Assembly: GCA_035651115.1 (NCBI GenBank)
Contig: DASRGL010000260.1
Span: 1-11,359, forward strand
Direction of reading: 5' to 3'
Length of the DNA: 11,359 nucleotides
From: DASRGL01 sp035651115
GTDB taxonomy: Bacteria; Armatimonadota; Chthonomonadetes; Chthonomonadales; Chthonomonadaceae
The stretch's first letter is position 1, and every line of letters starts with the position of its first letter. The notes beneath the pieces were generated by a model, which worked only from the letters and a program-made list of their open reading frames with translations, did no database searches and was not told where the DNA came from. Position numbers and translations under genes: made by a program. Shown here in pieces: positions 7,371 to 11,359 of this stretch.

Positions 7371-7475
7371 CTCCTGTCTGAACTGTGATTCATCGGATTA
7401 TAGGATGGACTGTGATTAGACCAAACTCAATCATAGCCCATCCTGCAATCCCATAAATCATAGTTCAGACAAGAG
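7371..7475. repeat. 105-bp imperfect palindrome (47-bp arms)
   Basis: Left arm 7371-7417 pairs without gaps with right arm 7429-7475 around an 11-nt loop. 39 of 47 positions are complementary, and several of the other eight are G.U-compatible on one strand or the other. Each arm also contains an internal direct repeat: CTGTGATT at 7383-7390 and 7410-7417, mirrored by AATCATAG at 7429-7436 and 7456-7463. It is AT-richer than its surroundings. It could be a decayed MITE-like or other dispersed palindromic element, or a multi-site regulator target upstream of the plus-strand yidR-like gene. The rest of 7259-7564 shows no gene, tRNA or clear plus-strand promoter. Confidence 0.8.
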
Positions 7476-7564
7476 AGGATTTCGCGCTCCGTCTCACGAA
7501 GCAGTGTCCTGACGACGATCTCACGAACAGACGGCCCGACAGATGCAGAAAGGAGAGGGCAGGT

Positions 7565-8917
7565 ATGATGGGACTGCTCTGCGGCGCGCTCCTGACGGCG
7601 CTCCTGGTGGGCGGCGGAGAACCGAAAATGGCCCCGGAAAGACAACTGACGACAGGCCCGCTGCAAAAGGACCTGGACAACAATATCAACTTCTCGCCGG
7701 ACGGCAAGTTCCTCGTCTTCGACTGCCGCGACGATCCGCACGGCATCGAGCAGAACACCCGGCTCGGCAAGGTGAACGTGGCAACCGGGGAAGTGACCGT
7801 CTTCTACACGCAGACGCCGCCCGCGCAGGGGTTGGGAGCGCCCAGCTTCCTGAACGATACCGAAGTCGTCGCCATCCACGCGCTCACGTCCGGCCTGAAG
7901 TACGATCAGGCGGTGCGCGGCGGCAGGATCATTGCCGCCGACGGCAGCGGCAAAGCGCGCTGGCTCGATAGCCGGGACGTGACGCCGCCCTTCACGCCGG
8001 GCGCGCTGCGCGGCGGCACGCACAAGCATGAGCCGGACGCTTCGGGCGAGTGGGTGGGTTTCACCTACAACGACTATATCATGAAGACGCAGCGCGGCTC
8101 CGATCTGCGCAACGTGGGCGTGAGCAAACGGGGAATTGTTGTGCCGGTGGACGCCGACGCTGCCGGGCAGAACTTCACGGGCGAGAGTTTCAGCGTGCTG
8201 CTGACGGCCTGCGTGGAGCATCCGAAGCCGGGATCGGACGAGTATCAGCGGGCGGAGGGGGACTGCTGGGTAGGGAAGGAAGGCTATCCCGTGCCGGGGT
8301 TCGGCAATCGCCGCGCCCGCGCCTTTCGCGGCCTGGTCGCTGTAGACGAAGAGGGCAAGACGGCGCTGTACGGCGAGGTCTTCGTCGTGGATGTGCCGGA
8401 CGACATCACCGTTCCGGGGCCGCTCGGCCCGCTGCAAGGCACGCTGAGCGACTATCCGAAGCCGCCCAAAGGGGCTGTCGTGCGCCGCCTGACGCGCACC
8501 GCCGAGGCGAAAAACCAGGCGCTGCGCGGCGTCTCCGGCCACCTGCGCGCCAGCGGCGACGGACGCTGGATCGCCTACTTCGGCAAGGCAGACCATGCAG
8601 GGCAGGCCGAGGATCAGATATTCGCCGTCTCGCCGACCACCGGTGAGATACGTCCATTGTCCCATCTGCCGGGGGGCGTGGCCGCCGACGCGGGGCTGCG
8701 CTTCGCGCCGAACTCGCGCTATGTGGCGGGTGCGGCGAAGGATGGCGGCCTCTATGCCTGGATGACGACGGAGCGCGACTGGGGCAAGGCGATCCGGCTC
8801 ACGCCCGCCAACGCCAACGCGCCGGGCAACATCGTCATTTCCCCGGACTCGCATCTCATCGCCTATAACCGCAAGATCGAGGGCGTCAGCCAGATATGCG
8901 TTGTGGAAGTCCACTAG
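7565..8917 (+). CDS. yidR: YidR-like DUF3748 protein (TolB/beta-propeller-like)
   Basis: A 450-residue protein matching my recollection of E. coli YidR (DUF3748). That family has TolB/WD40-like repeats and no established biochemical function. Seen: SPDGKFLVFDCR (44-55), the family signature RDVTPPFTPGALRGGTHKH (137-155) followed by FTYNDYIM, then LRNVGV, PPKGAVVRRLT, SGDGRWIAYFG and a final SPDSHLIAYNRK. The recurring (S)PDG..(I/L)(A/V) blocks indicate propeller blades. Two starts are plausible: ATG 7565 (GGAG 9 nt upstream), which adds a hydrophobic stretch LLCGALLTALLVGG with no preceding basic residue, so only a weak export signal; and ATG 7628 (GGAG 8 nt upstream), which begins close to the family N-terminus. 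The gene stands alone, divergent from pgpH; a new promoter begins 18 nt after its stop. Confidence 0.88.
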   Translation: MMGLLCGALLTALLVGGGEPKMAPERQLTTGPLQKDLDNNINFSPDGKFLVFDCRDDPHGIEQNTRLGKVNVATGEVTVFYTQTPPAQGLGAPSFLNDTEVVAIHALTSGLKYDQAVRGGRIIAADGSGKARWLDSRDVTPPFTPGALRGGTHKHEPDASGEWVGFTYNDYIMKTQRGSDLRNVGVSKRGIVVPVDADAAGQNFTGESFSVLLTACVEHPKPGSDEYQRAEGDCWVGKEGYPVPGFGNRRARAFRGLVAVDEEGKTALYGEVFVVDVPDDITVPGPLGPLQGTLSDYPKPPKGAVVRRLTRTAEAKNQALRGVSGHLRASGDGRWIAYFGKADHAGQAEDQIFAVSPTTGEIRPLSHLPGGVAADAGLRFAPNSRYVAGAAKDGGLYAWMTTERDWGKAIRLTPANANAPGNIVISPDSHLIAYNRKIEGVSQICVVEVH

Positions 8918-8934
8918 ACCGGCGCGCAAGGGGA

Positions 8935-8963
8935 TTGACGAATGCCGGGCAACCGCTTATAAT
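8935..8963 (+). promoter_or_regulatory. Near-consensus sigma-70 promoter of the small gene
   Basis: TTGACG (8935-8940), a 17-bp spacer and TATAAT (8958-8963) lie between the yidR-like stop and the small gene. Transcription would start near 8970, about 43 nt before the ATG. Confidence 0.8.
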
Positions 8964-9012
8964 GACGGCAACGAAAGGCATTGGGAACCGTCCAGAGAAG
9001 GAGAGAAAGCGC

Positions 9013-9210
9013 ATGGCCGAGGCAAGCGGCGGAAAGCCGTTCTATCTGATGGCGCGCAAAGGCAACGCGCAGGCGGTGCAGGACTATCTGAACGAGAAGG
9101 CGCAGGAGGGCTATCGCCTGACTCTGCTGAATCCCGTGTACGCGAAGACAGCGGGCCAGGCGGCGGACATCGAGTTCTGGATCGTCATGGAACTGCGGGA
9201 ACCGCGTTAG
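9013..9210 (+). CDS. Small 65-residue protein, function unknown
   Basis: The ATG at 9013 is preceded by AAGGAG with 9 nt between GGAG and ATG, and by a strong promoter. The product is 65 residues, soluble-looking, with no membrane segment or Cys. It contains YLNEKAQEGYRLTLLNP and ends with EFWIVMELREP. The pattern of an amphipathic helix ending in '(A)QEGYRL', followed by a strand-like end, faintly recalls DUF4177-type small proteins ('..GAEGWEL..'), but this is only a resemblance. Longer in-frame extension upstream (from 8896) would overlap yidR and the promoter and is not favoured. Confidence 0.72.
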   Translation: MAEASGGKPFYLMARKGNAQAVQDYLNEKAQEGYRLTLLNPVYAKTAGQAADIEFWIVMELREPR

Positions 9211-9228
9211 CCAGCCCTCACCCCCTGC

Positions 9229-9257
9229 CCTCCTCTCCCACGCTGTGAGAGAGGGGG
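9229..9257. repeat. Stem-loop between convergent genes (repeat-like, possible bidirectional terminator)
   Basis: Arms 9229-9241 and 9245-9257 form a 13-bp stem with one C.A mismatch and one G.U pair around the loop GCT. It fills the gap between the convergent stops at 9210 and 9269. There is no T run. Its CCCTCACCCCC...CTCTCCC flank resembles the inner element in the fusion-gene linker, suggesting a dispersed repeat family that may also end transcription. Confidence 0.6.
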
Positions 9258-9266
9258 AACTCTGGT

Positions 9267-11051
9267 TCAGGCTACCCGATACAGAGGCTCTTCGCCGCGC
9301 AGGACACGCAGGGCGTTCTCGGCGGTGATCTCGCCCATGCGCCGCAGACCTTCCGGCGTCTGGCCGCCGCAGTGGGGCATGGCGAGAAAATTCTCCAGCG
9401 TGAGCAGAGGGCTGTCGCCGGGCGGCTCGGTGGCGAAGACATCGGCGGCCGCGCCTGCGATACCGCCCTCTTTCAACGCCGCATACAGCGCCGCCTCGTC
9501 CACCAGTTCGCCGCGCGCCGTATTGATAAGATAGGCGGTCGGCTTCATGCGGGCCAGTTGCGCCGCGCCGATAAGCTGGCGCGTCTCCGGCGTCACGGGC
9601 GCGTGCAGCGAGACGAAATCGGCCTGCGCAAGCAGTGCGTCCAGCGTGAGATAGGTCACGCCCCAGGAGGCGGCAAAGGCAGTGTCCGGGTAGGCGTCAT
9701 GCGCCACGATGCGCATTCCAAACCCTTTCGCGCGGCGGCACAGCCCCTTGCCGATCTGCCCCAACCCCACGATTCCGAGCGTCTTGTCCCGCAGTTCCGG
9801 CCCGACGAACCGTTGCCACGCCCCCGCTTTCACAGAGGCGCTGCCCTGCGGTATCTGCCGCGCCAGCGCCAGCAACAGGCCCATCGCCAGATCGGCCACC
9901 GAATCCGCGATCGCCCCGCCTGCAATCGCGACCGGGATGCCGCGCGCCTTCGCCGCGTTCAGGTCAATGTTCTCGTAGCCGACGCCGTGTTTGGAGATGA
10001 CCTTCAACTTCGGCGCGGCATCCAGCACGCGCGCCGTCACCGGCTCTGTTCCCGAAATCAGCGCGTCCGCCGCGCCGATGCGCGCGATCAGTTCCTCCTC
10101 GGTCGGCGCGCGATCCAGGTCGTTGGGCAGGAACACGCACCCCGTCGCCTGCATCGCTTCCAGAACCTCCGGGCAGTTCTTCCCGAACGAGCGCGACGCG
10201 ACGAGGATGTTGAAAGTGGCGTTGTGGCCCCCCTCCCCGGCCCTCCCCCCAAGAACAGGGGGAGGGAATAAAGACGCATTCGTGGATGTCTCGCTCCCTT
10301 CTCCCTCAGAGAGAGAAGGGTCGGGGATGAGGGTGAAAGCGTCTGTTTTGCTCCCTCCCCCTGTTCTTGGGGGGAGGGCCGGGGAGGGGGGCCTCGCAAT
10401 CTCCTCCCGCAGGTGGGCGATGAAAGCGGCCATATCCGGCTCGCGGTGCAGCGCCGCGCCGAGAGGGAGAGAAGTCGCGCCCGCCTGACAGACCTCCACA
10501 CAGTTGGCTGTCTCCAGTCCGCCTGCGGCCTGAAGGTCAATCGCGGAATTACTAGCCTCGATCTTCTCACGGACGGCGCGTACTCGCTCCACGACCAGGC
10601 GGTTGAAATCGCGCCCGCGCTGGCCTTCTCCGGTCACCCGGCCCAGCAGCAGTACGGCGTCCAGCATCGGCAGCGTCGAGTCGAGCAGAGCCAACGGCGT
10701 GCCGAGCGCCAGGCAGAGTCCGGCCTTCATGCCCAGTTCGCGCACGGCGTAGATGGTTTCATAAAGAAGCGGCGTGCTTTCGGCGGGCAGAAAGACGAGG
10801 TCCACGCCTGCCTCGGCCAGCGCGGGCAAAAATCGAGACGGCTCACGGACGGCCAGATGCACTTCGAAAGGCCGATGCGAGAGCGGGCGCAGCCACCGGA
10901 TCGTGCGCGCCGGGAATGCCTGATCCGGCACGAAATAGCCGTCGAATACGTCGAAGTGGAAGAAATCTATGCCCGCCGCCTCGACGCGCCGCATCTCCTC
11001 TCCCAACTTCGTGTGATCCGCGTTGAACAGCGCGGAGCCGATGCGAACCAT
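9267..11051 (-). CDS. RPE-like barrel fused to D-2-hydroxyacid dehydrogenase via repeat-encoded linker
   Basis: A 594-residue protein in three parts. Residues 1-219 resemble ribulose-phosphate 3-epimerase (TIM barrel): HFDVFDGYFVP carries H32 and D34, and VHL carries H65. However, the 'HAE' His is P89, and the catalytic/metal Asp of the 'DGG' motif is A176 (LQAAGG), so normal epimerase activity is doubtful. Residues 220-276 are encoded by a palindromic repeat. Residues 280-594 form a complete NAD-dependent D-2-hydroxyacid (phosphoglycerate-type) dehydrogenase without an ACT domain: GLGQIG (429-434), D452 as the likely NAD-binding acid, and the triad R513 (TARGEL), E542 (TEPP) and H560 (PHCGG). 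The substrate is unknown. The ATG has the perfect Shine-Dalgarno TAAGGAGG, which includes the upstream stop codon. It is co-transcribed with the cyclase-family gene, which suggests sugar-acid or carbohydrate catabolism. Confidence 0.9.
   Translation of the reverse strand: MVRIGSALFNADHTKLGEEMRRVEAAGIDFFHFDVFDGYFVPDQAFPARTIRWLRPLSHRPFEVHLAVREPSRFLPALAEAGVDLVFLPAESTPLLYETIYAVRELGMKAGLCLALGTPLALLDSTLPMLDAVLLLGRVTGEGQRGRDFNRLVVERVRAVREKIEASNSAIDLQAAGGLETANCVEVCQAGATSLPLGAALHREPDMAAFIAHLREEIARPPSPALPPRTGGGSKTDAFTLIPDPSLSEGEGSETSTNASLFPPPVLGGRAGEGGHNATFNILVASRSFGKNCPEVLEAMQATGCVFLPNDLDRAPTEEELIARIGAADALISGTEPVTARVLDAAPKLKVISKHGVGYENIDLNAAKARGIPVAIAGGAIADSVADLAMGLLLALARQIPQGSASVKAGAWQRFVGPELRDKTLGIVGLGQIGKGLCRRAKGFGMRIVAHDAYPDTAFAASWGVTYLTLDALLAQADFVSLHAPVTPETRQLIGAAQLARMKPTAYLINTARGELVDEAALYAALKEGGIAGAAADVFATEPPGDSPLLTLENFLAMPHCGGQTPEGLRRMGEITAENALRVLRGEEPLYRVA
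10226..10393. repeat. 168-bp palindromic repeat inside a coding sequence
   Basis: Perfect 42-bp inverted arms (10226-10267 and 10352-10393) surround an 84-bp centre. The centre carries an AGACGC/GCGTCT pair (10272-10277 and 10339-10344) and a second hairpin with an 8-bp stem (10296-10303 and 10313-10320). The length is exactly 56 codons with no stop in the host frame. Translated, it gives a Pro/Gly-rich linker with PSPALPPRTGGG at one end and PPPVLGGRAGEGG at the other. No target-site duplication is evident. Confidence 0.95.
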
Positions 11052-11056
11052 ACCGT

Positions 11057-11064
11057 TCCCCTCC
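11057..11064 (-). promoter_or_regulatory. Perfect Shine-Dalgarno of the fusion gene
   Basis: On the minus strand the cyclase stop codon TAA is followed directly by GGAGGGG, so TAAGGAGG ends 9 nt before the ATG at 11051. It fixes the start and suggests coupled translation of the two genes. Confidence 0.75.
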
Positions 11065-11359
11065 TTACAGCAGGCCGTCTATGGCGATGGCGCGAATCGG
11101 CGAGGCATCCAGGCCCTTCACCGGGATCGGCATCCCGACAAAGAAGAAGCGCGGCGACGGAATCTTGTCCAGATTGCAGAGGCACTCGATGACCGGCACA
11201 TCGTTCCCCGCCTTGAAGAATAGGACATGATTGGGATGCTCCTTCGCCCGTTCGCCGCGCACCTCGAAGCCGGACGAGTCCGTGCCGAGCAGCTTGATCT
11301 TGCGATCATAGACGAGCCATTCCGCCGCTTCCTCGGTGACATAGGGGCGCGCGTGCGAA
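11065..11359 (-). CDS. Cyclase-family (kynurenine-formamidase-like) hydrolase, C-terminal part
   Basis: Only the last 97 residues and the TAA stop lie in the window; the frame is open to the right edge. The order TEEAAEWLVYDRKIKLLGTD, then EHPNHVLFF, VIECLCNLDKI and finally PIPVKGLDASPIRAIAID is the usual C-terminal pattern of the cyclase/PF04199 family, metal-dependent amidohydrolases acting on formamides or cyclic amides and related substrates. The HxGTHxDxP metal motif would lie outside the window, so activity cannot be judged. It is the upstream partner of the RPE-dehydrogenase fusion, separated by 13 nt. Confidence 0.88.
   Translation of the reverse strand, partial: SHARPYVTEEAAEWLVYDRKIKLLGTDSSGFEVRGERAKEHPNHVLFFKAGNDVPVIECLCNLDKIPSPRFFFVGMPIPVKGLDASPIRAIAIDGLL

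Noticed and set aside
7145..7393. 82-codon minus-strand frame in the intergenic region
   Set aside because: It runs through the consensus promoter and starts within the large palindrome, with no ribosome site or similarity.
7371..7475. CRISPR-like repeats
   Set aside because: The CTGTGATT/AATCATAG units are short, palindromically arranged and have no regular spacers, so they form one hairpin rather than an array.
7427..8929. 500-codon open frame on the minus strand
   Set aside because: It is antisense to the yidR-like gene, shows no family signature and no promoter, and reads as compositional noise.
10226..10393. Intrinsic terminator or intergenic repeat separating two genes
   Set aside because: The frame is continuous through it, there is no T run, and no start codon with a ribosome site precedes the dehydrogenase domain, so a single fused protein is the simpler reading.

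Overview
The window is GC-rich bacterial chromosomal DNA with mostly housekeeping content. The order 7TM-HD phosphodiesterase (pgpH), ybeY, dgkA is the arrangement known from Firmicutes and several other phyla that use c-di-AMP. The fused DagK-PAP2 protein, the high GC and the low-complexity protein tails suggest a GC-rich non-Proteobacterial lineage such as Armatimonadota, but that placement is a low-confidence guess. I see no phage, IS transposase, CRISPR array, tRNA, rRNA or recognisable defence system.

Left block (1-6982, all minus strand). Read in the direction of transcription this is pgpH, then ybeY, a DagK-PAP2 fusion and two tandem CNNM/CorC-type membrane CBS proteins, the second running off the window edge. 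All five are closely packed: four overlap a neighbour and the only gap is 8 nt, so they look like one operon. A full-consensus sigma-70 promoter (TTGACA, 17 bp, TATAAT) at 7230-7258 points into it and leaves a leader of about 240-270 nt rich in hairpins. The shared theme is the membrane and envelope: c-di-AMP turnover, lipid-carrier phosphorylation and dephosphorylation, ion transport or tolerance, plus the rRNA-processing enzyme YbeY.

Middle (6983-9210). A roughly 580-bp divergent intergenic region holds the promoter and leader just described and a gapless imperfect palindrome with 47-bp arms. To its right, on the plus strand, lie a YidR/DUF3748 beta-propeller-like protein and a 65-residue protein that has its own near-consensus promoter.

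Right block (9267-11359, minus strand). The end of a cyclase-family (kynurenine-formamidase-like) gene is followed, after 13 nt carrying a perfect Shine-Dalgarno, by a 594-residue fusion of a ribulose-phosphate-3-epimerase-like barrel to a D-2-hydroxyacid dehydrogenase. The pair looks like a small sugar- or organic-acid-metabolism operon. The stretch joining the two fused domains is translated from a 168-bp palindromic repeat with perfect 42-bp arms and a second hairpin nested inside. It is exactly 56 codons long and stop-free, and it is the most unusual object in the window. A shorter hairpin of similar composition lies between the convergent genes at 9229-9257.
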